Source of the DNA: Streptomyces lienomycini
GTDB taxonomy: Bacteria > Actinomycetota > Actinomycetes > Streptomycetales > Streptomycetaceae
Length of the DNA: 64,000 bases
Direction: 5' to 3'
Assembly: GCF_027947595.1 (NCBI RefSeq)
Contig: NZ_CP116257.1
Location: 2,418,001-2,482,000, forward strand
Shown: positions 49,166 to 58,142 of the stretch, one piece after another
Layout of the letters: each line of letters begins with the position of its first letter
Numbering within the stretch: position 1 is the stretch's first letter
Notes under the pieces: model-generated
The model's database searches: none
Seen by the model: only the letters and a program-made list of their open reading frames with translations
Told to the model about the DNA's origin: nothing
Made by a program: the position numbers and the translations under genes

Positions 49166-49172
49166 GTTGACC
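49166..49172 (-). promoter_or_regulatory. GTTGACC element (e) before the core operon
   Basis: GTTGACC, 124 bases upstream of the first gene of the 19-gene operon, preceded by GTTCA. Only the core is shared with copies (a), (c) and (d). Confidence 0.35.
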
Positions 49173-49250
49173 GCCGCTCGCTCACCCGGCCGCCGTCGAT
49201 CACACTCGGTTACTATGGTCACCCTGAGGCGATGGGGAGGCAGGCCGGTC

Positions 49251-50171
49251 GTGGGAACACTGAGAGAGGTCGGGGTCACCCGTTACGTCGAGCCGCTGCG
49301 CTCCGGCGGCTCCGTCCCCGGCGTCGTCGAGGCCGACGATCTCGGCACCTACGTCCTGAAGTTCACCGGCTCCGCGCAGGGCCGCAAGGCGCTGGTCGCC
49401 GAGGTGGTCGTGGGGGAGCTGGCCCGGGAGCTGGGGCTGCGGGTGCCTGAGCTGGTGCTCGCGCACTTCGACCCGGCGCTCGGCGAAGCCGAACCGCACC
49501 AGGAGGTGCGTGACCTGCTGGACGCCAGCGCGGGGCTCAACCTCGGCATGGACTACCTGTCGGGCGGCGCCGACCTCACGCCCGAGCTGGCCGAGGTGTT
49601 CCCGGTGGACGCGGGCGAGGCCGGGCGCGTCGTCTGGCTGGACGCCCTCACGGTGAACGTCGACCGGACGGTGCACAGTTCCAACCTCATGGTCTGGCCC
49701 ACCCTCGGCACCGCACCCCCGCGCCTGTGGCTGATCGACCACGGCGCCGCCCTGGTCTTCCACCACCGCTGGGGCGCCTCCCCGCCCGAGAAGGCGTACG
49801 ACTTCCGCCACCACGCCCTCGGCCACTGCGCGCCCGACGTCCCGGCCGCCGACGCCGAGCTGGCGCCGAAGGTGACTCGGGAGCTGCTGCGCGAGGTGGT
49901 GGACCGGGTGCCGGAGCCGTGGCTGACCTGCGAGGGCGACCTCGACACGCCGGAGAAGGTGCGCGCCGCCTACGTGGCCTACCTGCACGCGCGCGTGCAG
50001 GCATCCCGGCAGTGGCTGCCCACCGGATTCCCGAGCCGCGAGGAACTCGCCGCCGAGAACGCCGCCCGCGCGGCACGCACCCGGCGGGGCCGCCCCGACT
50101 GGCTCAAGCGGGTCCCCGACCTGCACGGCAAGCCGCCCGCCGAGCAGGACTGGTCCGTGCACCTGGGCTGA
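49251..50171 (+). CDS. HipA-family kinase-like protein
   Basis: A ~306-residue protein with HipA-like features: GVVEADDLGTYVLKFTGSAQGRKALVAEVVVGELARELGL (phosphate loop and lysine), NVDRTVHSSNLMVWPT (catalytic Asn-Asp region) and LIDHGAALVFHH (metal-binding Asp). HipA kinases phosphorylate protein targets such as glutamyl-tRNA synthetase. No HipB antitoxin is next to it. GTG 49251 has GGGGAGG upstream; the ATG at 49216 is unlikely because TTACTAT just before it looks like the -10 region. Confidence 0.75.
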   Translation: MGTLREVGVTRYVEPLRSGGSVPGVVEADDLGTYVLKFTGSAQGRKALVAEVVVGELARELGLRVPELVLAHFDPALGEAEPHQEVRDLLDASAGLNLGMDYLSGGADLTPELAEVFPVDAGEAGRVVWLDALTVNVDRTVHSSNLMVWPTLGTAPPRLWLIDHGAALVFHHRWGASPPEKAYDFRHHALGHCAPDVPAADAELAPKVTRELLREVVDRVPEPWLTCEGDLDTPEKVRAAYVAYLHARVQASRQWLPTGFPSREELAAENAARAARTRRGRPDWLKRVPDLHGKPPAEQDWSVHLG

Positions 50172-50192
50172 CCCCCCGGCCCGGCACACGTC

Positions 50193-50229
50193 CGCGCCCC
50201 CGGTGCCGTGCTCCGGCACCGGGGGCGCG
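50193..50229. terminator. Bidirectional terminator between HipA-like and aceB
   Basis: A 16-bp stem CGCGCCCCCGGTGCCG (50193-50208) pairs with CGGCACCGGGGGCGCG (50214-50229) over a 5-base loop. Confidence 0.75.
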
Positions 50230-50250
50230 GCTCGTCGAGCGCCTGCGGCG

Positions 50251-51873
50251 TCAGCCCTTCAGCTGCTCGTACGCGGGCAGCGTCAGGAAGTCGGCGTAGT
50301 CCTCGTCGAGCGAGACCGTCAGCAGCAGGTCGTGCGCCTGCTGCCAGTTGCCGGCCGCGAAGGCCTCGTCGCCGATCTCGGCGCGGATGTTCGCCAGTTC
50401 CTCGGCGGCGACCTTGCGGGCCAGCTCCGCGGTGACCTGCTCACCGTTGTCGAGGACGACCTCCGCGTTGATCCACTGCCAGATCTGCGAGCGGGAGATC
50501 TCGGCGGTGGCCGCGTCCTCCATCAGGTTGAAGATGGCCACCGCGCCCAGGCCGCGCAGCCACGCCTCGATGTAACGGATGCCGACCTGGACGGCGTTGA
50601 CCAGGCCCGCGTACGTCGGCCTGGCGTCGAGCGAGTCGACGGCGATCAGGTCGGCCGCCTTGACGTCGACGTCCTCGCGCAGCCGGTCCTTCTGGTGGGG
50701 CTTGTCGCCGAGGACCTTGTCGAAGGACTCCATGGCGATCGGCACCAGGTCGGGGTGGGCGACCCACGAGCCGTCGAAGCCGTCACCGGCCTCGCGGTCC
50801 TTGTCGGCGCGCACCTTCTCGAACGCGACCTTGTTGACCTCGGCGTCCCGGCGCGAGGGGATGAACGCGGCCATGCCGCCGATCGCGTGCGCGCCCCGCT
50901 TGTGGCAGGTGCGGACGAGGAGTTCGGTGTACGCCCGCATGAACGGGGCGGTCATCGTCACCGCGTTGCGGTCCGGCAGGACGAACCTGGCACCGCCGTC
51001 ACGGAAGTTCTTGACGATGGAGAACAGGTAGTCCCAGCGGCCCGCGTTCAACCCGGAGGCGTGGTCGCGCAGTTCGTAGAGGATCTCCTCCATCTCGTAC
51101 GCGGCCGTGATCGTCTCGATCAGGACGGTGGCGCGGACGGTGCCCTGCGGGATGCCGACGTAGTCCTGCGCGAAGACGAACACCTCGTTCCAGAGGCGGG
51201 CCTCCAGGTGGGACTCCGTCTTCGGGAGGTAGAAGTACGGGCCCTTGCCGAGGTCGACCAGGCGCTGGGCGTTGTGGAAGAAGTACAGGCCGAAGTCGAC
51301 CAGGGCGCCGGGGACCGGACGGCCGTCCACCTGGAGGTGGCGCTCGTCGAGGTGCCAGCCGCGCGGGCGCACGACGGCCGTCGCCAGCTCCTCGGCCGGG
51401 CGCAGGGCGTAGGACTTGCCGGTGCGCTCGTCGGTGAAGTCGATGGTGCGGGTGTAGGCCGCGGTCAGGTTGAGCTGACCGAGGACCACGTTCTCCCAGG
51501 TCGGCGCCGAGGCGTCCTCGAAGTCCGCGAGCCACACCTTCGCGCCCGAGTTGAGCGCGTTGATGGTCATCTTGCGGTCGGTGGGACCGGTGATCTCGAC
51601 GCGGCGGTCGTTCAGCGCGGCCGGAGCGGGGGCCACCTTCCAGGAGTCGTCCGCGCGGACGGCGGCGGTCTCCGGGAGGAAGTCGAGCGTGGAGGTGCGG
51701 GCGATCTCGGCGCGGCGCTCCGCACGGCGGGCGAGGAGTTCGTCACGCCGGGGCGTGAACCGCCGGTGCAGCTCGGCCACGAAGGCGAGTGCCGCGTCGG
51801 TGAGGACCTCCTCCTGCCGGGGCAGGGGCTCGGCGTCGACGATGGCCAGCGGGGACGGCGCTGGTGCGGACAT
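50251..51873 (-). CDS. aceB: Malate synthase A
   Basis: A 540-residue malate synthase: [71 protein letters not shown] and [28 protein letters not shown]. It condenses glyoxylate with acetyl-CoA. Position next to the allantoin genes makes sense because allantoin breakdown yields glyoxylate. Its promoter carries a TTCC-N7-GGAA operator in the spacer. Confidence 0.95.
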   Translation of the reverse strand: MSAPAPSPLAIVDAEPLPRQEEVLTDAALAFVAELHRRFTPRRDELLARRAERRAEIARTSTLDFLPETAAVRADDSWKVAPAPAALNDRRVEITGPTDRKMTINALNSGAKVWLADFEDASAPTWENVVLGQLNLTAAYTRTIDFTDERTGKSYALRPAEELATAVVRPRGWHLDERHLQVDGRPVPGALVDFGLYFFHNAQRLVDLGKGPYFYLPKTESHLEARLWNEVFVFAQDYVGIPQGTVRATVLIETITAAYEMEEILYELRDHASGLNAGRWDYLFSIVKNFRDGGARFVLPDRNAVTMTAPFMRAYTELLVRTCHKRGAHAIGGMAAFIPSRRDAEVNKVAFEKVRADKDREAGDGFDGSWVAHPDLVPIAMESFDKVLGDKPHQKDRLREDVDVKAADLIAVDSLDARPTYAGLVNAVQVGIRYIEAWLRGLGAVAIFNLMEDAATAEISRSQIWQWINAEVVLDNGEQVTAELARKVAAEELANIRAEIGDEAFAAGNWQQAHDLLLTVSLDEDYADFLTLPAYEQLKG

Positions 51874-51968
51874 GAGCTGTCACTTCCTTCAGCGGTGGCA
51901 CCGGGTGCCAGAGGGTGCGTAGGGGGCATTACGCACTCGCCGTGCAGCGGAGTGCTTCTGGTCAGTGG

Positions 51969-51997
51969 ATAGTAGTTTCCTCATCGTGGAACTTCAA
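51969..51997 (-). promoter_or_regulatory. aceB promoter with embedded TTCC-N7-GGAA operator
   Basis: On the minus strand TTGAAG (51997-51992) and TACTAT (51974-51969) are 17 bases apart. TTCC-TCATCGT-GGAA (51977-51991) lies in the spacer. The same TTCC-N7-GGAA pattern occurs at 54163-54177 before allantoinase, so AllR is the likely ligand. Confidence 0.6.
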
Positions 51998-52057
51998 TGG
52001 TTTGTTGATGTCGAGATTCTCCGGGTCGAGGCAAGGTGGCGCTGGGTGCCACCTCCC

Positions 52058-52681
52058 TCACTCAAGGTGGACCAGGTCCGCCTCGGTGTCGATGTCGTAC
52101 GGCCGCGCCACGTCCCCGCACTCGACGAGGGCGATCTGCGCCTCGTGTTCCCTCAGATACGTACGCGCACCCCGGTCCCCGGTGGCGGTCGCCGCGATCC
52201 CCGCCCAGTGCGCGGCGCCGAGCAGCACCGGATGGCCGCGCACGCCGGCGTACGCCGCCGAGACCAGCGACGTCTCGTCCCGGTATCCGGTGCGCACCCG
52301 GGCCGTCGCCGCCGCGCCGATGCCGGGCTGGTCCACCAGGCAGACCAGCGCCGCCCGCGCCCCGGTCCCCGCCAGCGAGTCCAGCCCGGCCCTCAGGGAC
52401 GACCCCATGCCCTGCTCCCAGTCGGGGTTGTCCACGAGGACGCAGTCGCCGAGCGCCGCCCGCGCGCGTACGTCGTCGGCGCGCGCCCCCAGGACGACGT
52501 GCACGCGGGCGCAACCGGCCGCACGCAGTACCTCGACCGCGTGTTCGACGAGTGGGCGTCCACGGTGTTCGAGCAGGGCCTTGGGGCGGCCGCCGAGCCG
52601 CCGGCCGCCCCCGGCGGCGAGCAGCAGTCCCGCCACCGGGCCAGCCACCTGGCGTTCTGTCTGGTCTTCGTCGTCGGTCAT
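52058..52681 (-). CDS. MobA-like nucleotidyltransferase
   Basis: A 207-residue NTP transferase: GLLLAAGGGRRLGGRPKALLEHRGRPL (nucleotide-binding), LVCLVDQPGI (metal) and GHPVLLGAAHW. Resembles molybdenum-cofactor cytidylyl/guanylyltransferase-like proteins (CoxI/MocA). In this neighbourhood it might mature a purine-degrading molybdoenzyme; not proven. Confidence 0.82.
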   Translation of the reverse strand: MTDDEDQTERQVAGPVAGLLLAAGGGRRLGGRPKALLEHRGRPLVEHAVEVLRAAGCARVHVVLGARADDVRARAALGDCVLVDNPDWEQGMGSSLRAGLDSLAGTGARAALVCLVDQPGIGAAATARVRTGYRDETSLVSAAYAGVRGHPVLLGAAHWAGIAATATGDRGARTYLREHEAQIALVECGDVARPYDIDTEADLVHLE

Positions 52682-52830
52682 GCGTCCTGCATACCTGACG
52701 GTGTGCCAAACGCTCCGGCGTGCGCGGGCTTTCCGGAGGCTGAATTTCGGTCCGCGTGGTGGCGCGTCCCGCACGGGGTGGCGTTTACTGGCCCGCGCAC
52801 GACGGGGTGGGGCGCGTGAGGGGGAGGGCT

Positions 52831-53145
52831 GTGTTGCGAAGCTCGGAGCAGAAGCGAGTGGTCGTCGGCGACGAGGATGTGAGGGTGGTGGCGCTGCGGA
52901 CCGCGGTGTCCCGGTTGCGCCGTCAACTCGCCCTGCTGCCCGCGGACTTCCCGGACCGGGTGATCGCGGAGGACGAACTGGCCGACCTCGCCGCGATGGC
53001 GGGCCGCGGCGCCCCGGAGGTGCCGCGACTGCGCCGCTCCCTGCTGCTGGTGGCCGGTGCGATCGGCTCCGTCAGCGCCCTCGGGCCGGGGCTGACGGAG
53101 GTCCGTCACGCGGTCGAGCTGTTCGGGGACCCGCCGCGCCGCTGA
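52831..53145 (+). CDS. Small conserved actinobacterial protein (DUF5955-like)
   Basis: A 104-residue helical protein: VVALRTAVSRLRRQLALLPADFPDRVIAEDELADLAAMAG..LRRSLLLVAGAIGSVSALGPGLTEVRHAVELFG. This is the small gene I recall between the NTP transferase and allR in Streptomyces. Start: GTG 52831 or TTG 52834, both after GGGGAGGG. Function unknown. Confidence 0.65.
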   Translation: MLRSSEQKRVVVGDEDVRVVALRTAVSRLRRQLALLPADFPDRVIAEDELADLAAMAGRGAPEVPRLRRSLLLVAGAIGSVSALGPGLTEVRHAVELFGDPPRR

Positions 53146-53258
53146 GTCCCGGAAGCCGGGCCGCCCGCCGTGCGCCCCCGGGCGCGAGTTCCGCCGTGCG
53201 TTCCGGGCGTACACCCCGGGCGTGCGCCCCGGGCTGAGTCCCGCCGCGCGGGCGCGGT

Positions 53259-54062
53259 TCAGCCGGCCGTGCTGCCGTTCGAGGCCAGCAGGGCCTCCGA
53301 CAACTCCGCCGCCACCTGCTGGAGCAGCGGCACGATCCGGTCGGTCGCGGCCTCGGTGACGCGGCCTGCGGGGCCGGAGATCGAGATGGCCGCGGCGGTG
53401 GGGGAGTCCGGCACCGAGACGGCCAGGCAGCGGACGCCGATCTCCTGCTCGTTGTCGTCGATCGCGTAGCCCTGGCGCCGCACGTCCTCCAGCGCCGCGA
53501 TGAAGCCGTCCGGCGTCGTGATCGTCTTGTCCGTGGCGGCCGGCATGCCGGTACGGCCCAGCAGTGCCCGCACCTCGTCCGCCGGGAAGTCCGCGAGCAG
53601 CGCCTTGCCGACACCCGTGGAGTGCGGCAGGACGCGCCGTCCGACCTCGGTGAACATGCGCATGGAGTGCTTGGACGGTACCTGCGCGACGTACACGATC
53701 TCGTCGCCGTCGAGCAGGGCCATGTTCGCCGTCTCGCCGGTCTCCTCGACCAGGCGGGCCAGGTGCGGGCGGGCCCAGGTGCCGAGCAGCCGGCCCGCGG
53801 ACTCGCCGAGCCGGATCAGGCGCGGGCCGAGCGCGTATCGGCGGTTGGGCTGCTGGCGTACGTATCCGCAGGCCACGAGCGTGCGCATGAGGCGGTGGAT
53901 GGTCGGCAGCGGCAGTCCGCTGCTGGCCGAGAGCTCGCTCAGGCCGACCTCGCCCCCCGCGTCCGCCATCCGTTCGAGCAGGTCGAAGGCGCGCTCCAGG
54001 GACTGGACGCCACCGGTGGCGGACCTGGCGGAGTCGGTGGTGCTGGCGCTGGACGTCGGCAC
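53259..54062 (-). CDS. allR: IclR-family repressor of allantoin genes (AllR)
   Basis: A 267-residue IclR protein: HTH VQSLERAFDLLERMADAGGEVGLSELSASSGLPLPTIHRLMRTLVACGY, then the effector domain with MALLDGDEIVYVAQVPS, VLPHSTGVGKALLADF and GYAIDDNEQEIGVRCLAVSV. In Streptomyces AllR represses allantoinase, allantoicase and malate synthase until glyoxylate or allantoate-type effectors appear. Divergent from allantoinase; both promoters share 54063-54322. Confidence 0.9.
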   Translation of the reverse strand: MPTSSASTTDSARSATGGVQSLERAFDLLERMADAGGEVGLSELSASSGLPLPTIHRLMRTLVACGYVRQQPNRRYALGPRLIRLGESAGRLLGTWARPHLARLVEETGETANMALLDGDEIVYVAQVPSKHSMRMFTEVGRRVLPHSTGVGKALLADFPADEVRALLGRTGMPAATDKTITTPDGFIAALEDVRRQGYAIDDNEQEIGVRCLAVSVPDSPTAAAISISGPAGRVTEAATDRIVPLLQQVAAELSEALLASNGSTAG

Positions 54063-54114
54063 GGCACGTTCCTTTCGGGGCTGGCGGGAGGAAAGAAGCG
54101 TACCCGGCGGCCGG

Positions 54115-54143
54115 TTGACTACCGGCTTGTACGTAGCTACGTT
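54115..54143 (+). promoter_or_regulatory. Allantoinase promoter
   Basis: TTGACT (54115-54120) and TACGTT (54138-54143) are 17 bases apart. Predicted start near 54150, giving a ~170-base leader before GTG 54323. Confidence 0.55.
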
Positions 54144-54152
54144 CTGCTTGCT

Positions 54153-54270
54153 GGAATATTAATTCCGCTTTGTGGAAACGTCCAGAGCTGCTCGTTGAGC
54201 ATGCCACCACAAAGGGTGCCTCTTGACTGCCCGGAAGCGGGAGTGAAGACTCCTTCAACAGAACGTTGAA
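54153..54270. promoter_or_regulatory. Candidate AllR operators upstream of allantoinase
   Basis: Three inverted repeats: GGAAT-ATTA-ATTCC at 54153-54166, TTCC-GCTTTGT-GGAA at 54163-54177 and TTCAAC-AGAAC-GTTGAA at 54254-54270. The middle one has the same half-site and spacing as the element in the aceB promoter. Confidence 0.6.
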
Positions 54271-54322
54271 TTCCGGCGGCAGCGAAGCAGAACCAGAAGC
54301 ACAAGCAGAGAAGGGGATCCGG

Positions 54323-55660
54323 GTGTCCGAAGCTGAACTGGTGCTGCGCTCGACGCGCGTCATCACTCCCGAGGGGACCCGCGCCGCGTCGATCGCGGTC
54401 ACCGGGGAGAAGATCACCGCCGTCCTGCCGTACGACGCCCCCGTCCCGGCGGGCGCCCGGCTGGAGGACGTCGGCGACCACGTCGTCCTGCCCGGTCTGG
54501 TCGACACCCACGTGCACGTGAACGACCCGGGCCGCACCGAGTGGGAGGGCTTCTGGACCGCCACCCGCGCCGCGGCGGCCGGCGGTATCACCACCCTGGT
54601 CGACATGCCGCTCAACTCCATCCCGCCGACCACCACGGTCGACCACCTGCGCACCAAGCGCGAGGTCGCCGCCGACAAGGCCCACATCGACGTCGGCTTC
54701 TGGGGCGGCGCCCTGCCGGACAACGTCAAGGACCTGCGCCCGCTGCACGAGGCCGGGGTCTTCGGCTTCAAGGCGTTCCTCTCCCCGTCCGGCGTGGACG
54801 AGTTCCCGCACCTCGACCAGGAGCAGCTCGCCCGGTCCCTGGCGGAGATCGCCGCCTTCGACGGCCTGCTGATCGTGCACGCCGAGGACCCGCACCACCT
54901 GGCCGCCGCCCCCCAGCGGGGCGGCCCCGAGTACGCCCACTTCCTCGCCAGCCGCCCGCGCGACGCCGAGGACACCGCGATCGCGACCCTCCTCGCCCAG
55001 GCGAAACGCCTCAACGCCCGCGTGCACGTACTCCACCTCTCCTCCAGCGACGCGCTGCCGCTGATAGCCGAGGCCCGCGCCGACGGCGTCCGGGTGACGG
55101 TCGAGACCTGCCCGCACTACCTGACGCTCACCGCCGAGGAAGTGCCGGACGGCGCGAGCGAGTTCAAGTGCTGCCCGCCGATCCGCGAGGCCGCCAACCA
55201 GGACCTGCTCTGGCAGGCGCTGGCGGACGGCACGATCGACTGCGTCGTCACCGACCACTCGCCGTCCACCGCCGACCTGAAGACCGACGACTTCGCCACC
55301 GCCTGGGGCGGCATCGCGGGCCTCCAGCTCAGCCTGCCCGCGATGTGGACCGCGGCCCGTGAGCGGGGCCTCGGCCTGGAGGACGTCGTGAGCTGGATGT
55401 CGGCGCGCACGGCCGCCCTCGTCGGGCTCGACGCACGCAAGGGGGCCATCGCGGCGGGCCGCGACGCGGACTTCGCCGTCCTCGCCCCCGACGAGACCTT
55501 CACCGTCGACCCGGCCGCCCTCCAGCACCGCAACCGCGTCACCGCGTACGCGGGCAAGACCCTGTACGGCGTCGTGAAGTCCACCTGGCTGCGCGGCACG
55601 CGCGTCGCGTCGGACGGCGCGTTCACCGACCCGAAGGGACAGCTCCTCGACCGGGCCTGA
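54323..55660 (+). CDS. allB: Allantoinase
   Basis: A 445-residue cyclic amidohydrolase: [24 protein letters not shown] (HxH metal ligands), [17 protein letters not shown] (carbamylated Lys), [25 protein letters not shown] and [12 protein letters not shown] (final Asp). Opens the hydantoin ring of allantoin to allantoate. Start GTG 54323 follows AAGGGGA; earlier in-frame codons are unlikely because the promoter operators lie there. Confidence 0.94.
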   Translation: MSEAELVLRSTRVITPEGTRAASIAVTGEKITAVLPYDAPVPAGARLEDVGDHVVLPGLVDTHVHVNDPGRTEWEGFWTATRAAAAGGITTLVDMPLNSIPPTTTVDHLRTKREVAADKAHIDVGFWGGALPDNVKDLRPLHEAGVFGFKAFLSPSGVDEFPHLDQEQLARSLAEIAAFDGLLIVHAEDPHHLAAAPQRGGPEYAHFLASRPRDAEDTAIATLLAQAKRLNARVHVLHLSSSDALPLIAEARADGVRVTVETCPHYLTLTAEEVPDGASEFKCCPPIREAANQDLLWQALADGTIDCVVTDHSPSTADLKTDDFATAWGGIAGLQLSLPAMWTAARERGLGLEDVVSWMSARTAALVGLDARKGAIAAGRDADFAVLAPDETFTVDPAALQHRNRVTAYAGKTLYGVVKSTWLRGTRVASDGAFTDPKGQLLDRA

Positions 55661-55726
55661 CACGCGCCCGGACACCCCCTGAATCCAGTACATCCAGAAC
55701 CGCCCCGAAAGGAACACCTGATCACC

Positions 55727-56857
55727 GTGACCGACCGGCAGAACACCTCGTTGGCCAGCTTCACCGGCGACGCGAACCCCTACGGAGGGGGCGACCCGTA
55801 CGCGGACTACCGCACGGCCGACCTCCCCTTCACCCAGTACGCCAACCTTGCCGACCGGCAGCTCGGCGCGGGTGTCGTCGCCGCCAACGACGAGTTCTTC
55901 GCCCAGCGCGAGAACCTGCTGGTGCCCGGGCCCGCCGAGTTCGACCCCGAGCACTTCGGGCACAAGGGCAAGGTCATGGACGGCTGGGAGACCCGCCGGC
56001 GCCGCGGCGCCTCGGCCGAGCACCCCTGGCCCACCGAGGAGGACCACGACTGGGCGCTGATCCGCCTCGGCGCCCCCGGCGTGATCCGCGGCATCGTCGT
56101 CGACACCGCCCACTTCCGCGGCAACTACCCCCAGGCCGTCTCCGTCGAGGGCGCCTCGCTCGCCGGCTCGCCGTCCCCCGAGGAACTGCTCGCGGACGAC
56201 GTGAAGTGGACGACCCTCGTCCCGCGCACCCCGGTCGGCGGCCACGCCGCCAACGGCTTCGCCGTCTCCACCGAGCAGCGCTTCACCCACCTGCGCCTGC
56301 GGCAGCACCCCGACGGCGGCATCGCCCGCCTGCGCGTCCACGGCGAGGTCGTCCCGGACCCCGCCTGGCTCACCGCCCTCGGCACCTTCGACGTGGTCGC
56401 CCTGGAGAACGGCGGCCAGGTCGAGGACGCCTCCAACCTCTTCTACTCACCGGCCACCAACACCATCCAGCCGGGCCGCTCCCGCAAGATGGACGACGGC
56501 TGGGAGACCCGCCGCCGCCGCGACCGGGGCAACGACTGGATCCAGTACCGCCTGGTGGACCGCGCCCGGATCCGCGCGATCGAGATCGACACGGCGTACC
56601 TGAAGGGCAACAGCGCCGGCTGGGCGTCCCTCTCCGTCAAGGACGGCGAGTCGGGGGAGTGGAACGAGGTCCTCCCGCGCACCCGGATGCAGCCCGACAC
56701 CAACCACCGCTTCGTCCTGCCGGAGACGGCCGTCGGCACGCACGCGCGCGTGGACATCTTCCCCGACGGCGGCATCTCCCGCCTCCGCCTGTTCGGCACC
56801 CTGACGGAGGACGGCGCGGCCCACCTCGCCGCCCGCCACCAGGAACTGGGCGGCTGA
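55727..56857 (+). CDS. alc: Allantoicase
   Basis: A 376-residue protein of two similar beta-sandwich halves, visible as the repeated KVMDGWETRRRRG / KMDDGWETRRRRD and VDTAHFRGNYPQAVSVEG / IDTAYLKGNSAGWASLSV. Converts allantoate to ureidoglycolate and urea. 66 bases after allantoinase, same operon. Confidence 0.94.
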   Translation: MTDRQNTSLASFTGDANPYGGGDPYADYRTADLPFTQYANLADRQLGAGVVAANDEFFAQRENLLVPGPAEFDPEHFGHKGKVMDGWETRRRRGASAEHPWPTEEDHDWALIRLGAPGVIRGIVVDTAHFRGNYPQAVSVEGASLAGSPSPEELLADDVKWTTLVPRTPVGGHAANGFAVSTEQRFTHLRLRQHPDGGIARLRVHGEVVPDPAWLTALGTFDVVALENGGQVEDASNLFYSPATNTIQPGRSRKMDDGWETRRRRDRGNDWIQYRLVDRARIRAIEIDTAYLKGNSAGWASLSVKDGESGEWNEVLPRTRMQPDTNHRFVLPETAVGTHARVDIFPDGGISRLRLFGTLTEDGAAHLAARHQELGG

Positions 56858-56876
56858 CCCCGCCGCTCACCGACCC

Positions 56877-56914
56877 GCGGGGCGCACCGGCAGGACAGCA
56901 CCGGTGCGCCCCGC
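56877..56914. terminator. Terminator between allantoicase and SDR
   Basis: GCGGGGCGCACCGG and CCGGTGCGCCCCGC form a perfect 14-bp stem with a 10-base loop between convergent genes. Confidence 0.75.
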
Positions 56915-56933
56915 GCGCACGTCGCGGGGGCGG

Positions 56934-57707
56934 TCAAGCGGCGTGGCCGCCGTCCACCGCGAACTCCGCGCCGGTGACGTACGACGCGGTCGCCAGGTGG
57001 GCCACCGTCGACGCCACCTCGTCCGCCGTGCCGAAGCGGCCCAGCGCCGTCAGGGCCGCCTGCGCGTCCGCGAAGGGGCCGTCCGCCGGGTTCATGTCGG
57101 TGTCGATCGGCCCCGGATGCACGATGTTCGCCGTGATCCCGCGCGGAGCCAGTTCCCTCGCCAGCGCCTTGGTCAGCCCGATCAGCGCCGACTTGCTCAT
57201 CGTGTAGAGCGTGCCGCCGGGTCCCGGCACCCGCTGGGACATGCAGGTGCCGACGGTGATGATCCGCCCGCCGTCGCTCATGCGGGACGCGGCCGCCTGG
57301 GAGGTCAGGAAGACCCCGCGGACGTTCACGGCCAGCAGCCGGTCGACGTCGGCGACGGAGAAGCTCTCCACCGGCCCGAGCAACCCGAGACCCGCGTTGT
57401 TGACCAGTACGTCGAGGCCGCCGCCGAACGCCTGGGCCCGCTCGACCGCCCCCGCCGCCTCCTCCGCGTCGGCGGCGTCCGACCGCAGGGCCACCGCCCG
57501 GCGCCCCAGCGCCTCGACGGCCCGTACGACGTCCTCCGCCGCGTCCTTGCCGTTCACATAGGTGAGGGCCACGTCCGCGCCCTCCCGCGCCAGCCGCAGC
57601 GCGGTCGCCGCACCGATGCCCCGGCTGCCGCCGGTCACCAGGGCCGTCCGGCCGGACAGGGGCGCCGGGAAGTGCGCCAGTGACTTCGTGTTCGTGTTCG
57701 TGTTCAT
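56934..57707 (-). CDS. Short-chain dehydrogenase/reductase
   Basis: A 257-residue SDR: TGGSRGIGAATALRLAREG, NNAGLGLLGP, catalytic YTMSK with Ser region TVGTCMSQ, and HPGPIDTDMN. The serine of the usual triad is replaced by the TCM..S segment and should be checked. Likely reduces small carbonyl substrates. Single gene. Confidence 0.87.
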   Translation of the reverse strand: MNTNTNTKSLAHFPAPLSGRTALVTGGSRGIGAATALRLAREGADVALTYVNGKDAAEDVVRAVEALGRRAVALRSDAADAEEAAGAVERAQAFGGGLDVLVNNAGLGLLGPVESFSVADVDRLLAVNVRGVFLTSQAAASRMSDGGRIITVGTCMSQRVPGPGGTLYTMSKSALIGLTKALARELAPRGITANIVHPGPIDTDMNPADGPFADAQAALTALGRFGTADEVASTVAHLATASYVTGAEFAVDGGHAA

Positions 57708-57762
57708 GACTCCATCCCAGCGGCCCCGCCGCACCCCCGCTGGCGGTGAACGGACGTCGACC

Positions 57763-57963
57763 TCACCCCGGCCTCCGGTGCGCGGCGGCGACGAACAGCG
57801 CGAAACCGAGAGCGAGCAGGACCACACCGGCGTAGAGCTCGTGACCGTCGAGGAAGTCGACCCTGTGCACCACCCCCTTGTCCCAGTCGGTGAACTCCTG
57901 CAACAGGGCCATCACTCCCTGGACCACGGCCAGAAAACCCAGGAACTCCAGAAATCTCCTCAT
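57763..57963 (-). CDS. Small two-helix membrane protein
   Basis: A 66-residue protein with two hydrophobic segments (FLEFLGFLAVVQGVMALLQEF and LYAGVVLLALGFALFVAA) joined by a charged loop and ending in HRRPG. No family recognised with certainty. It is intact, uses the genome's codon style and sits between SDR and kinase genes. Confidence 0.6.
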   Translation of the reverse strand: MRRFLEFLGFLAVVQGVMALLQEFTDWDKGVVHRVDFLDGHELYAGVVLLALGFALFVAAAHRRPG

Positions 57964-58142
57964 GCCGCCGACTCTCGCCCCGCGGAGCCGTCGCCCGCAT
58001 CGGCCGCGGGGCGGTCCCCGCCCGCCGAAGGGCTCGCCCGCGCGTGAGCCGCCGCGCCGAAAGTCGCCGGCCCCGCGACTTCGGTCGGTGATCTCCTTCT
58101 GGCGGGGGACGTGGGCGGGCCCGCTGCGTAGATTCGTCGACT

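Noticed and set aside
49216..49250. ATG start for the HipA-like gene
   Set aside because: The preceding TTACTAT resembles its own promoter -10, and a good ribosome site precedes GTG 49251.
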